The notes: generated from the sequence alone by a model not told the origin. 64,000 nucleotides of DNA from Williamsia soli (GCF_017377795.1 NZ_JAFRDR010000016.1:1-64000), one strand, 5' to 3'; positions 43,006-52,904 are shown, counted from the stretch's first letter. A program made the numbers and translations.

Positions 43006-43868
43006 TGGACTCCCCCCTTGTAACGGTCGGCCTTCCCATCGCACTCGGAATCATCATGTTCGGCCTGGGGCTGTCCCTGACGATCGACGACTTCAGACGT
43101 GTGAGAGAACACCCGCGGGCTGTCGTCATCGCGCTTGTATGTCAACTACTGCTGCTACCTGCAATCTGCTTCGGACTCGTTGTGGCACTGGATCTACCGC
43201 CGCTGCTGGGAATCGGGATGATGCTGCTTGCTGCGTCGCCGGGTGGCACCGCGGCAAACTTGTTCAGCCATCTGTTCCGTGGCGACGTGGCGCTCAACGT
43301 CGCACTCACGGCGGTCAATTCGGTCTTGGCGATATTCACGCTGCCGATCATCACCAACCTCGCCATCAGCTACTTTGACAGCCCGGATTCGGTTTCCCTG
43401 CAGTTGCGAAAAGTGGTCGAGGTCTTCGTGGTGGTGCTTGTGCCGGTACTGCTCGGAATGTTGGTGAAGTCGAAGAGGCCGTCTTTTGCAGCGCGGGCCG
43501 ACAAGCCGGTCAGGATAGGTTCGGCCGTGATTTTGGCACTGCTCGTGATAGTCATCCTCATCGACCAGCGCGAGGACTTGGGCGGCTACTTCGCCGACGT
43601 CGGCTTGGCCACTGCGCTGTTCTGCGCCGCGAGTCTGGTGATCGGTTACGCGGTGCCCAAGGCATTCGGCGTCACCGAGAAGCAGGCCATTGCATCGTCG
43701 ATGGAGATCGGGGTGCACAACGGGACCCTGGCGATCTACATTGCCGTCGAGGTGTTGGACAGCACGGAGATCTCCGTTCCCGCGGCGGTGTATTCGCTGA
43801 TCATGGTCGTATTCGCAACAGTATGGGGTTATGTGCTGACCCGGCCGCGGATCGCCGTGCTGAGATGA
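43005..43868 (+). CDS. bile acid:sodium symporter (BASS)-family transporter
   Basis: 287 residues from GTG 43005; GTG 42966 would add 13 residues but would span dyad site 6. About nine membrane helices are expected. Conserved BASS features are MFGLGLSLTIDDFRR, ASPGGTAANLFSHL and EIGVHNGTLA. It carries organic acids, sulfonates or pantothenate-type anions with sodium. Dyad site 6 suggests it belongs to the catabolic regulon 7 kb to its left, and could import a carboxylated substrate. Confidence 0.88.
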   Translation: MDSPLVTVGLPIALGIIMFGLGLSLTIDDFRRVREHPRAVVIALVCQLLLLPAICFGLVVALDLPPLLGIGMMLLAASPGGTAANLFSHLFRGDVALNVALTAVNSVLAIFTLPIITNLAISYFDSPDSVSLQLRKVVEVFVVVLVPVLLGMLVKSKRPSFAARADKPVRIGSAVILALLVIVILIDQREDLGGYFADVGLATALFCAASLVIGYAVPKAFGVTEKQAIASSMEIGVHNGTLAIYIAVEVLDSTEISVPAAVYSLIMVVFATVWGYVLTRPRIAVLR

Positions 43869-43910
43869 TTCCACCATCTGCCACAGGCTTCGAATACACC
43901 GCCGGCGACC

Positions 43911-45080
43911 TCAGGAATGGATCCCTTCGAGCTTTGTGATCACCTGAAGCATGATTTCGTCGGCACCGCCACCGATGGATGTCAAGGCCATGTCGCGATA
44001 GAAACGGGCGGTCCAGGTCTCCTCCATGTATCCGACACCTCCGTGGAACTGCAGACAGGCCGCCGCGACGTCGTTGGAGAGCTGACCGATGGTGAGCTTT
44101 GCGACGGTGGCATAGCGGGTTGTGTCCTCACCCCGCATGTGCGCTGCCGCGCAGGCGTAGTTGTAGTGGCGAAGCATGTCGAGCCGTGCGTAGAGATCAG
44201 CGAGGCGAAATGCGATGTGCTGCCGGTCGATCAGCGGGGTACCAAAGGTCTTGCGCGTCTTGAGGTAGTCGGTTGTTCGGTCGAGCGCACGCTGAATGCG
44301 TCCGACGCGGTCGTAGGCGCCACTCATGCGTTCGGCTTGGAATTGGTGCATTTGCTGCTGGAACCCGCGACCGACCTCGCCGATCGTATTCGCGATGGGT
44401 ACGCGGCAGTTGTCGAAGCTGAGTTCGGCAGTATCTGAGCTCCGCATCCCGAGTTTGTCGAGTTTTCGCGAGACGGTGAACCCAGGAGTGTCGGTGGGCA
44501 CGACTATTTGGGTGAAGCCGCGCTTGTTGTCAGACGACGTGCGGGCAAGCAGACACACCCAATCTGCCTGCACCCCATTGGTGATGTACAACTTCGAGCC
44601 GTTGATCACCCAGTGGTCGTCTTCTTGGACTGCGCGCGTGCGCAACCCGGCGACGTCGGAACCGGCATCTGATTCGGTCACCGCAATCGAGCACACCATG
44701 TCTCCTGCGAGGGCCGGCGCGAGATAGCGACGTTTGAGCTCGTCGGAACCGTATTCGTGCAGCGAAGGTGTCGCCATGTCGGTTTGAACCCCGATGGCCA
44801 TCGCTATGCCCGCTGCGTCGATGCGGCCGAGTTCTTCATGGAGCACCGCGGTGAACAGATGGTCGGCGCCCTGTCCACCGAACTCGGGGTCGTATTCGAG
44901 TCCGAGCACCCCGAGCTGTGCGAGCTTGGGGAATAGTTCGTGAGCGGGAAACGCCCCCTGGGCCTCCCAGGTGTCGACGTTCGGCTGTATCTCTCGATCT
45001 ACGAAGTCCCGAACCATCTTGCGAAATGAGTGGTGTTCTTCAGTGAACATTGGTGCTCTGCTTTCGATTGGCTGCGACAT
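43911..45080 (-). CDS. acyl-CoA dehydrogenase
   Basis: 389 residues, the normal family length. Features are the VTESDAGSDVAGLRTRA strand, the central helix of the flavin site and the C-terminal QFHGGVGYMEETWTARFYRD. It oxidises an acyl-CoA. It lies 13 bp after the stop of the ferredoxin oxidoreductase gene on the same strand, so the two are probably co-transcribed. Together they suggest oxidation of a 2-oxo acid to its acyl-CoA and onward. The start may be the internal ATG at 45050. Confidence 0.93.
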   Translation of the reverse strand: MSQPIESRAPMFTEEHHSFRKMVRDFVDREIQPNVDTWEAQGAFPAHELFPKLAQLGVLGLEYDPEFGGQGADHLFTAVLHEELGRIDAAGIAMAIGVQTDMATPSLHEYGSDELKRRYLAPALAGDMVCSIAVTESDAGSDVAGLRTRAVQEDDHWVINGSKLYITNGVQADWVCLLARTSSDNKRGFTQIVVPTDTPGFTVSRKLDKLGMRSSDTAELSFDNCRVPIANTIGEVGRGFQQQMHQFQAERMSGAYDRVGRIQRALDRTTDYLKTRKTFGTPLIDRQHIAFRLADLYARLDMLRHYNYACAAAHMRGEDTTRYATVAKLTIGQLSNDVAAACLQFHGGVGYMEETWTARFYRDMALTSIGGGADEIMLQVITKLEGIHS

Positions 45081-45093
45081 ACCTCAAGCGAGG

Positions 45094-48000
45094 TCACGCA
45101 GCAGGTGCGTTGGTCTTGCCGGTGATGTAACGCTCGCTCAGTTCGGACATGGTGGTTCGATACGTGCTCACGTTGTCGAGCTTGACTTGCTCGTAGCCGC
45201 GGACCATGTCGGGAAGCTGTGCAATCTCTACTGCGAGTTCGTAGTTTCCGGATGTGAGCTGGGCCAGTAGGAGATCGATTGAGTTTGCGTACTCTTCCAC
45301 CAGGGACCGCTCGGTCTTCCGGACGTGGCTGTACCCGAACAGGTCCAGTGGTGTTCCCCGAAGGAACTTGGCCCACCGGAGTACGACGTATGCCGGTGTG
45401 AACCACCGACCGAGTGAGATCTTCCGACGGAGCCCCATCTCTCGGAGCATCGGGGGGAACAGCTTCCACACGACTTTTGCGCCCTCGCCGAACTGCGCGA
45501 CGATCTTTGCTTGTTCCGCCGGGCTCAGTGCCAACCGGGCGACCTCGTACTCGTCCTTGTAGGCCATCAATTTGTAGAGGCTCTCTGCCACAGCCACGCT
45601 GAGCGCTGACCGGCCGGGCGCGACGCGTTGCTCACTCCGGCGCACCGCGGACACCACCTTCGCGTAGCGGCGGGCGTACCGGACGCTCTGATAGTCGATC
45701 AGATCCGGTACCCGCGAGGCCAACACACGTGCCAAGTCGTCATCAGCTGGTGCGTCGATGAGTGATATCAGATCGGTGGAGTCCGCCGAAAGCTGCGCCG
45801 GGCCCGTTGTGACAGTCGACCGTGGTTCCGCTAGTGCCTCTACGCCGGCGGGGTCGACGATCGACTTGCGGCCATAGCGAAATGCCTGGATGTTCTTCTC
45901 GACAGCCACCCCGTTCAACTCGATGGCGCGCTCCATCGACTCAGAAGAGAGGGGCAACGCCCCGATCTGGAATGCTGCTCCGACGAGCAACATATTCGCA
46001 AATTGGTTGGTGCCGAACAGGACCTGGCTGATCCGGTCCGAGTTGAGATGGGGATTGTCTTCCCGCCGGGTTGCGCTGTCGATCTGGGCGATCACCGGGT
46101 CCAAGTCTGACAGAGCGGTGTTCGGTCGCCTGATCATCGCGCCTGTGGGCACCCCGGCGGTGTTGATCACTGCCATTGTGCGCTGCGGACTGATGACCGC
46201 GAGATTGGTCGGTGCTGATCCGACCAGCGCGTCACAGCACAGAAAGAGATCGCAGTCCGCACTGCTGATCTTCGGGGAGATGAGATCGGCCGACCGCTGG
46301 ATCTTGATGTCGCTGACCACCGGTCCAGCCTTTTGCGACAGACCTGTCTGGTCGAGGCCACTGGTATGGAAGCCGTCCAGGAATGCGGCGGTCCCGATGA
46401 TCTGGGCAACCGTGACAATTCCGGTGCCTCCGATGCCGGTCAGGCGAATGTTGAACCCGTCGCCGGTGAACGAGCACTGCGGCTCCGGCACATCGCCTGC
46501 ACTGATCGCGGGTGCCTGGCGATGTTCGGCCTTCTTACCGGGCGTCACCTCCATGAACGAAGGGCAGTCTCCCTGGAGGCATGAGAAATCCAGGTTGCAC
46601 GAGGCCTGGTGAATCTGGGTCTTGCGGCCGAACTCGGTGTCGACGGGCATGACCGACAGGCAATTCGACTTGCGACCGCAGTCTCCGCAACCCTCGCAGA
46701 TGCTCTCGTTGATGACGATGCGCTTCGTAGGGGTCGGTGCTTTGCCGCGCTTGCGCATACGTCGTAGCTCAGCAGCACAGGCTTGATCATGAATCAGCAC
46801 GGTGGTACCAGGTAAGGCGCTCAGTTCGGCTTGGATCGACTCCGATTCCAGGCGGTCTTTAACGGTAGCGTTCTTCGCGAGCTTCTTGCCGCGGTAACGG
46901 CTCAAGTCCTCGGTCGTCACGTAGATTCGGCGAACTCCCTCAGCGGCAAGGGTTTCGGTGAGCTGCGGAACGTTGTAGCCGCCGATGGCGTCCTGGCCGC
47001 CGGTCATTGCGACTGTGGAATTGAACAAGATCTTGTAGGTGATGTTGGTGCCGGCTGCTACAGATGCCCGGATTGCCAGTAGGCCTGAATGCGAAAGGGT
47101 TCCGTCGCCGATGTTCTGGAAGATGTGATCGGCGTGAACGTAATCGTTCTGGCCGATCCACTGTGATCCCTCGCCGCCCATCTGCGTGAAGCCCGTGACT
47201 CGGCCGACGTGCTCGGGGTCCATCGACGCGGCCATCCCGTGGCACCCGATCCCGGCGCCCACCAATGAACCCTCGGGCACCTTCACCGAGCTGTTGTGGG
47301 GGCAACCGGAGCAGAAGTACGGCGTTCGACTGGCTACGGTCAGGGTGAGGGGTATCCGGACCGGGCTCGAGCTGCGCTCCCGGTTGGGAGGCGCCTGCAA
47401 CACTGCCGAATGACTCTGCAAGATCGGCTCAATGGCGCGCCCCAGCCCATCTGCGTCTATGCCGCCGAATGCGGGGAGCAAGGGTTTGCCGTTGCGGTCC
47501 GTGCTGCCGACCACGGCGGCACGAACGTCGGAGTTGTACAGCACGTCCTTGACCAACAGCTCGAGGTACGGGCCCTTCTCCTCCACGACGACGATCTCAT
47601 CGAGGCCGGCGGCGAACTCCGTAACGATCTGGGGCTCGAGCGGCCACACAAGTCCGAGCTTGAGCAATCGAATCCCCGCAACCTCGTAGTCGCGGGCACT
47701 GCGAATACCGTAGTTGGCCAGCGCTTGTCGAACCTCCGCGTAGGCTTGGCCGGCGGCGATGATGCCTACCCGGTCCTTGTCGCCGCGTGCGGTGATCGCA
47801 TTGAGCCCGTTGAGTCGCGCGTACTCCAGGACCAGTGGCAACCGGACCTGATGAAAGGTCTGCTCGGCGGCGACCGCGCTGGCAGCAGCCAATGCGGTGG
47901 TGATCTTGTGGTCGTAGGGCGTGCCGTTCACAAGCGGTAGCGCCGGGTCGAAGGGCTCGGATGAGAGTGGAACGATCCCGTACGCGTCGGCAACGTTGGT

Positions 48001-48624
48001 TGCGATCTTCAGTGCCGCCCAGGTGCCGCTCGCTCGCGACATCGAGACGCCGTGCATCCCGAGGTGCAACACATCCGCTGGATCGGCTGCCGCCAGCGTC
48101 GGTATCAGGGCGGCCCGCAGGACCGTCTCCGAGCCTCCCGGAACCGTGGAGGACTTGGCCGAGGGGTCGTCGCCGCAGAAGGCCAGCACCCCGCCGTGTC
48201 GACTGGTGCCCATGAGATTGCCGTGGCGGATCGCGTCGAGCGCTTGATCTACGCCGGGGGTCTTTCCGTACCAATATCCGGTGACGCCCTGCAGGTCTGA
48301 GCCGAGGTCGGGGACCGACTGGGTGCCTTGGACTGCGGTGGCAGCGAGCATCTCATTCATCCCCGGCTTGAAATCCACTCCCCACTGATCCAGCAAGGGG
48401 GCGATGTCGCGCATCGTGAAGTCGACGGTACCGAGCGGCGACCCCTGGTAACCGGTGACGAGACCGCGTGTTGCCAGATCGCGATGGGCATCGGCTCGGC
48501 GGACGTCGAGGGGGACCCGGCACACGGCCTGGACCCCGGTCATCAGCACTTCCCCAGCGGTGGCGTCATAGCGGTCCTGGAGGCGATAGGCAGTACGTGG
48601 GGTTGTGAATGGTGAAGACTTCAT
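45094..48624 (-). CDS. indolepyruvate ferredoxin oxidoreductase, fused subunits
   Basis: 1176 residues. The alpha-type TPP/pyrimidine domain (GYQGSPLGTVDFTM) is followed by a TPP-binding GCHGMAASMDPEHV and GGEGSQWIGQ region. Fe-S motifs CEGCGDCGRKSNC and CNLDFSCLQGDC come next, then a gamma-type domain (LTGIGGTGIVTVAQI). It converts aryl or branched 2-oxo acids to acyl-CoA and CO2, reducing ferredoxin. The fused form is usual in aerobic actinobacteria and proteobacteria. Next to it is an acyl-CoA dehydrogenase gene. Confidence 0.94.
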   Translation of the reverse strand: MKSSPFTTPRTAYRLQDRYDATAGEVLMTGVQAVCRVPLDVRRADAHRDLATRGLVTGYQGSPLGTVDFTMRDIAPLLDQWGVDFKPGMNEMLAATAVQGTQSVPDLGSDLQGVTGYWYGKTPGVDQALDAIRHGNLMGTSRHGGVLAFCGDDPSAKSSTVPGGSETVLRAALIPTLAAADPADVLHLGMHGVSMSRASGTWAALKIATNVADAYGIVPLSSEPFDPALPLVNGTPYDHKITTALAAASAVAAEQTFHQVRLPLVLEYARLNGLNAITARGDKDRVGIIAAGQAYAEVRQALANYGIRSARDYEVAGIRLLKLGLVWPLEPQIVTEFAAGLDEIVVVEEKGPYLELLVKDVLYNSDVRAAVVGSTDRNGKPLLPAFGGIDADGLGRAIEPILQSHSAVLQAPPNRERSSSPVRIPLTLTVASRTPYFCSGCPHNSSVKVPEGSLVGAGIGCHGMAASMDPEHVGRVTGFTQMGGEGSQWIGQNDYVHADHIFQNIGDGTLSHSGLLAIRASVAAGTNITYKILFNSTVAMTGGQDAIGGYNVPQLTETLAAEGVRRIYVTTEDLSRYRGKKLAKNATVKDRLESESIQAELSALPGTTVLIHDQACAAELRRMRKRGKAPTPTKRIVINESICEGCGDCGRKSNCLSVMPVDTEFGRKTQIHQASCNLDFSCLQGDCPSFMEVTPGKKAEHRQAPAISAGDVPEPQCSFTGDGFNIRLTGIGGTGIVTVAQIIGTAAFLDGFHTSGLDQTGLSQKAGPVVSDIKIQRSADLISPKISSADCDLFLCCDALVGSAPTNLAVISPQRTMAVINTAGVPTGAMIRRPNTALSDLDPVIAQIDSATRREDNPHLNSDRISQVLFGTNQFANMLLVGAAFQIGALPLSSESMERAIELNGVAVEKNIQAFRYGRKSIVDPAGVEALAEPRSTVTTGPAQLSADSTDLISLIDAPADDDLARVLASRVPDLIDYQSVRYARRYAKVVSAVRRSEQRVAPGRSALSVAVAESLYKLMAYKDEYEVARLALSPAEQAKIVAQFGEGAKVVWKLFPPMLREMGLRRKISLGRWFTPAYVVLRWAKFLRGTPLDLFGYSHVRKTERSLVEEYANSIDLLLAQLTSGNYELAVEIAQLPDMVRGYEQVKLDNVSTYRTTMSELSERYITGKTNAPAA

Positions 48625-48796
48625 TGCTCAATTGTGTCCCCGTCGCGGCCCCTGGAACCACGTGCAATATGACGAACATCATAGGCGTGCCTTGTGTGAT
48701 TCCACGAAGTGGTAGTCCCTGGTCAAGGTCAGATGTCGGGTGTCGCGCGCTCGAGCTGGGGTTGTGTGGAAGAGTGACGGCAGAGACACTTGTGCC

Positions 48797-49936
48797 ATGC
48801 CACGAGAAGCTGCTGAGTGGGCGTCCAACGCCACAGGCAATTTGTTGGGGGACATGAGCGAGATCGCCCGGCAGGTCACCTCCACCATTCGCGACGAGTT
48901 GCCCGCCTACGAGGCGATCCCGGTTGAGGAACATCGCACTGCCGTTGCCGGCCAGCTCTCTGTCATCCTTCTGGGTATCCGAGACCTCCGGGGACCGCGC
49001 CCTTCGGATCTCCTCACCGCAGAGCGGCTCGGCCGCCGCCGAGCAGAGCAGGGCATCGCCGTGGCGGCACTGCTCCAGGCATACGAGCTACCGCTGCAGG
49101 AGTTGTGGCGGCGATACGAACGGCTGGTTCAAGACGGCGCTCAGGCCCGCCAACTCATTGCTCTTGCGCCTCTGCTGCTGGGATGGCTGCACCAGGTCAG
49201 CGGCGCAGCCGCCACCGGGCATCAGATCGTGACAGCGAGCCAGTTGGCGAACGATGTGCGACTGCACACCGAATTGTTGGAACGCATACATCAAGACCCT
49301 TCCGGAGCCGAAAGCATCTCGCTCGCGGAGCAGCTGTCGCTGCAACCGCAGGGCTCATTTCAAGCGGTGTGCTTCATTCCCGCCAGCGATGCCGAGCAGC
49401 TCGAACGACTACACATGGGTCTGAGTATCACCGCCGGGCCGGTTGTGGCAGGAATCCTCGAGGGGATCTTCGTCGTTCTGCAACAACAGGATCGCACTGA
49501 CATCGTCTCGCGTATGTGTCGCCCCCATGCGCGGGGGCGTGTCATGGGCACGGGTCAGCGTCGCGAGGGTCTGTCGGGCGCCGGATTGTCCATTGGCGAT
49601 GCCCGGCGCGCAGCCGACTTGGCAGTCCTGCTCGGGCGAGATGTGGTGTTCGCACAGCAGTGGCTGTTGGCATCGGTGCTCGCATCGGCGGAGCACCTCG
49701 ATCACCTCGACGACGGGGTGTTGACGGCCTCTGCGAATCCGCATCTCACGGAGGCGGTGCTCGCGTTTGCGAACAACAGCTACTCCACAGCGGCCGCGGC
49801 ACGCGCGTTGAATCTGCACCCGAACACCGTCTCGTACCGACTCGACCGTTGGACGTCGCTGACAGGCTGGGACCTGAGGGTTTTCGATGGCCTGGCGCGA
49901 TCGGTGGTATCGATACTCCTCTCGGCGCGAGGGTAG
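48797..49936 (+). CDS. PucR/CdaR-family transcriptional regulator
   Basis: 379 residues from ATG 48797; the frame opens at 48740 but those codons look non-native. It has an N-terminal RsbR-like helical sensor region, a central GGDEF-like domain and the C-terminal PucR HTH (FANNSYSTAAAARALNLHPNTVSYRLDR). It is divergent from the ferredoxin oxidoreductase and acyl-CoA dehydrogenase pair, which it likely regulates in response to a metabolite. Confidence 0.92.
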   Translation: MPREAAEWASNATGNLLGDMSEIARQVTSTIRDELPAYEAIPVEEHRTAVAGQLSVILLGIRDLRGPRPSDLLTAERLGRRRAEQGIAVAALLQAYELPLQELWRRYERLVQDGAQARQLIALAPLLLGWLHQVSGAAATGHQIVTASQLANDVRLHTELLERIHQDPSGAESISLAEQLSLQPQGSFQAVCFIPASDAEQLERLHMGLSITAGPVVAGILEGIFVVLQQQDRTDIVSRMCRPHARGRVMGTGQRREGLSGAGLSIGDARRAADLAVLLGRDVVFAQQWLLASVLASAEHLDHLDDGVLTASANPHLTEAVLAFANNSYSTAAAARALNLHPNTVSYRLDRWTSLTGWDLRVFDGLARSVVSILLSARG

Positions 49937-49999
49937 CGGGACAACGAGCCCACCGCGAGAACGGATTCCGTGATGGGCCTGTGGGGCCGACCAGATGTC

Positions 50000-51700
50000 T
50001 CAGATCGCCGCGTTGGTGACCACGGACTCTGCGGAGGTGACGGTCAGGGTCGTTGGGGCAGCGAACACCGCGTCATCGGGATGCCCCGCAGCGTACAGAT
50101 ACCGGTCGGGACGAATGCACACGACGCGTGCGTCGTTCTCGGAGAACCAATCCCACAGAACACCGGCGGGATCACTGATCTCGCCCGGGTCCGTCGATCG
50201 TCGCCCCACTCGTAGAGTCAAGAAGCGCGGGTTCGCCGGCTCCCACCCTTTGCGCACAGCATCGGGAAGCGCGGTCGCGGGATCGACCTCCAGGCCGATG
50301 AACACGAACCCGGAACCGAGGAAGGTGTCGATCGGGGCTTTGACGCCATCAGGACCGAATACTTCGAACTCAGGCAGGATTTGACCGGCCGACTTGTCCT
50401 TCGCGTGCCGGCGTGCGACGACGCCGTTCACGATGGGGACCTGTCGAAACGCCGCCCCGTTGATGAATGTCTGGAAGATCTTCGCTCGCGAGACGGCACG
50501 AAGGGCCGCGTTGCGAAATCGGATGGCCAACGGATTGCGCACTTGAATGAGTGCCTGGACTCGCTTGGCCATGTTGTTGTATTCCTCGACGTGAGGCGCC
50601 CGCTCCTCGTAATAGGTATCGAGAATATCGGCAGATGCGCTCCCGCGGAGGACCATGATCAATTTCCACGCGAGATTGTTGGCGTCGCGCATCCCGGACG
50701 ACACACCCTGGCCGATCGTGGGGAGGGTGACGTGAGCGGCGTCTCCCAGCAGGAAGGTTCGCCCCATTCGCCACTGTTTCGCTTTCCGGACGTGGAACGT
50801 GAAGGTCCAGAAGTGAAGGATCTCGAAGTCATCGGGTCCGATTCCGAAGCCGTTGAGGAGCTTCCAGACGTTCGCCTCGTCCTCGAAAATCGACGGATCC
50901 TCGTCTTCACTGACCTCGATCTCGAAGCGGTATTCGTTTCCCGTCAACTTGATCTCGGCATACGGCCTCACCGGATCGCATACGAACCTGAAGTGGGGGC
51001 CGCGACCAAAGAGCGGGCCGCAGTCGGGATCGGCCGTTGTCCCGTCGAAGCGCTTCATCGCCCCGTGAACCGTCAGGCATTTGCGGTCATAGCTCATGCC
51101 GTCGTACGTCGCTCCCATCTTCTTTCGGATGACAGAGGAAGCTCCGTCGCATCCGAGCAGATAACGCGCACGTATTTCTTGACCGCGAGACCCCATGATC
51201 GTCACGAAATCAGCCCCGTTGTCCAGGTCGACGACCTCAAAATCCGTGTCCAGCAGTACCGTTGGGAATCGCATGGCACCTTTTCGCATGACAGACTCAA
51301 AACTTGGCTGGTGTACGAAATTGGACTGCAGGACGCCCCGCGCACTATGGGTGGATTGAATACGTGCCATTTCGCCGCCAGCGCTGTCGCAGAAGATCAG
51401 CGTGACGCCTTGGTGAATTGTCTTGGCCACATCGTCTTGCAAACCGAGCGACGAAGCCACCCGTATGGCTTCCACGTCGAGGTTGACGGCGCGAGCGCGG
51501 TTGAAGACGTCGGGATTGCGCTCCAGTACCAGAACGCTCAATCCCGCCTGTCCGAGGAGGTTGGCGCATGTCACTCCGGTAGGACCATACCCGGCGATCA
51601 CGACGTCAAAGATTTCTGTGTCGCCCCCGTGCCCTGCATCTGTAGAGGGTGCGACGGGCACCGAGTCAACTGAGTGGCCGAGGGAGTCTCGGAGTGACAT
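50000..51700 (-). CDS. class A FAD-dependent aromatic monooxygenase (MhpA/PHBH family), long form
   Basis: 566 residues from ATG 51700 with GGAGG upstream. FAD-binding IAGYGPTGVTCANLLGQAG opens the protein, GDAAHVTLPTIGQGVSSGM is the second FAD motif, and a thioredoxin-like end follows. It hydroxylates a phenol, using NAD(P)H and oxygen. It is controlled by a TGACTnnnAGTCA site 71 bp upstream that is shared with the VOC dioxygenase operon beyond the TetR gene. That pairs it functionally with the dioxygenase at 53494. Confidence 0.92.
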   Translation of the reverse strand: MSLRDSLGHSVDSVPVAPSTDAGHGGDTEIFDVVIAGYGPTGVTCANLLGQAGLSVLVLERNPDVFNRARAVNLDVEAIRVASSLGLQDDVAKTIHQGVTLIFCDSAGGEMARIQSTHSARGVLQSNFVHQPSFESVMRKGAMRFPTVLLDTDFEVVDLDNGADFVTIMGSRGQEIRARYLLGCDGASSVIRKKMGATYDGMSYDRKCLTVHGAMKRFDGTTADPDCGPLFGRGPHFRFVCDPVRPYAEIKLTGNEYRFEIEVSEDEDPSIFEDEANVWKLLNGFGIGPDDFEILHFWTFTFHVRKAKQWRMGRTFLLGDAAHVTLPTIGQGVSSGMRDANNLAWKLIMVLRGSASADILDTYYEERAPHVEEYNNMAKRVQALIQVRNPLAIRFRNAALRAVSRAKIFQTFINGAAFRQVPIVNGVVARRHAKDKSAGQILPEFEVFGPDGVKAPIDTFLGSGFVFIGLEVDPATALPDAVRKGWEPANPRFLTLRVGRRSTDPGEISDPAGVLWDWFSENDARVVCIRPDRYLYAAGHPDDAVFAAPTTLTVTSAESVVTNAAI

Positions 51701-51770
51701 CTATAGCCTCCATCACTGCGCGGGCCTGGGTGGCCCACATCACATCCAGTGGTTCAAGCTACCCCCATTC

Positions 51771-51783
51771 TGACTAGCAGTCA
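51771..51783. promoter_or_regulatory. TGACTnnnAGTCA site A, upstream of the flavin monooxygenase
   Basis: TGACTAGCAGTCA is a perfect 5-bp-arm inverted repeat 71 bp upstream of the monooxygenase start. It shares arms and spacing with site B at 52892-52904. The two lie on either side of the TetR gene. The remainder of 51701-51976 shows no gene. Confidence 0.6.
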
Positions 51784-51976
51784 AGAATCCGCGGATCAGC
51801 GAACATCGTTCCGGGAATCCGGGGGCGTTCATGGGAGGTGCTCCGAAAACCGTTCTTACCGATAGGATTTAGGATTTCAGGAAAGATTGCCCAGTCGGAC
51901 TCCGGTTCGAACATGCCCTGTCGGGCGCACGCGGTTCCGTGCCCTGTTCGGTTCGCGTCGGACTGGGGCGGTTGCG

Positions 51977-52681
51977 CTACGGAGCAAGACGGGCGATGGC
52001 GTCCGTGAGTCGGACGTCATGCCGGTTCTTCGCTTGGACGCGCGTGGGAGCGGAAATGGCGGTGAACAACGCATCGATGCAGAGTTCGGCCAATACGTCG
52101 GTAGAGAGTTCGCCGGTCGAGAGCCATTCCATGGTGATCTCATGGGTGAAACCCACCCAGCCCATGAGTGCCGCACGCAGATATGGGTCGTCGGAGATGT
52201 TCAGGCCGAGTACCTCGCACGTCCAGCGTACGCCGGCCATCTGCGATCGCCTGATCAGTTCTTCGTTCTCGGGAAACGCGCGCACGGCGCCCACAGTGAG
52301 CAGGAACCAGTCCCGATGCTCTTCGATGTAGGCGAAGTGCCGTTGCATGGATCCGCGTACCCGATCGTCGGGAGTCGTGTCCTCTGGGTCCCAGAGCTGA
52401 AACTTCGCCATGTCGTTCCAGACCCATTCCACGGCCGCCGTCAGGAGGCCGCGCTTGCCTTTGAAGTGGTAGGAAACAAGGCCGTGTGCAACCCCGGCGC
52501 GCTCACAGACGGCGTCGACCGACACGTCCTCGTATGCGTTGGCGGCGAACAACTCCACAGCGGCGCGGACGATGAGATCTCGCCGACTGCCATTGCGGGC
52601 CCGCGAGTCTGTGTTCTGGGCCTGGCGAACCTTGGCGGAGCGCCGCTTCGACGATGGTGGCCCTGCTTTGGCGGAGGTCAT
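51977..52681 (-). CDS. TetR-family regulator of the second catabolic module
   Basis: 234 residues from ATG 52681. It begins with a basic tail (PSSKRRSAKVRQ), then the TetR HTH (DAVCERAGVAHGLVSYHFKGK) and a FadR/TetR-C-type helical domain. It sits between the monooxygenase and the NTF2/VOC operon, each with a TGACTnnnAGTCA site, so it likely represses both. The effector is unknown. Confidence 0.92.
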   Translation of the reverse strand: MTSAKAGPPSSKRRSAKVRQAQNTDSRARNGSRRDLIVRAAVELFAANAYEDVSVDAVCERAGVAHGLVSYHFKGKRGLLTAAVEWVWNDMAKFQLWDPEDTTPDDRVRGSMQRHFAYIEEHRDWFLLTVGAVRAFPENEELIRRSQMAGVRWTCEVLGLNISDDPYLRAALMGWVGFTHEITMEWLSTGELSTDVLAELCIDALFTAISAPTRVQAKNRHDVRLTDAIARLAP

Positions 52682-52891
52682 GCAAAGCATCCTAGGTTGC
52701 ATACCGTCAACAGGGCCACCCATGACGTCGGGGCGCGACGCCGGTCGTACCTAGCACACGTCTTCGTTGTCCTTTTGGGTTTTCGTCGAATCTACTCTGG
52801 GGACGTGACTGCCCGTAAACGTTTGCAACGCTGACTGATTCGAGAACCAGGTGATCTCGAAAGTTCGTACGCCTCCGTATGCGCAAGACCT

Positions 52892-52904
52892 TGACTGTCA
52901 GTCA
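52892..52904. promoter_or_regulatory. TGACTnnnAGTCA site B, upstream of the NTF2/VOC operon
   Basis: TGACTGTCAGTCA is the core of TTGACTGTCAGTCAA (52891-52905), a perfect 7-bp-arm inverted repeat. It lies 65 bp before the NTF2-like start. Its TTGACT could serve as a -35 hexamer, so repressor and polymerase would compete. No other feature is seen in 52682-52969. Confidence 0.62.

Noticed and set aside
50381-51673. 430-residue plus-strand reading frame
   Set aside because: It is antisense to the flavin monooxygenase, which shows both FAD motifs. Composition is typical of a shadow frame.
51887-52834. 315-residue plus-strand reading frame
   Set aside because: It is antisense to the TetR gene. 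The regulator has a clear HTH and matched operators.
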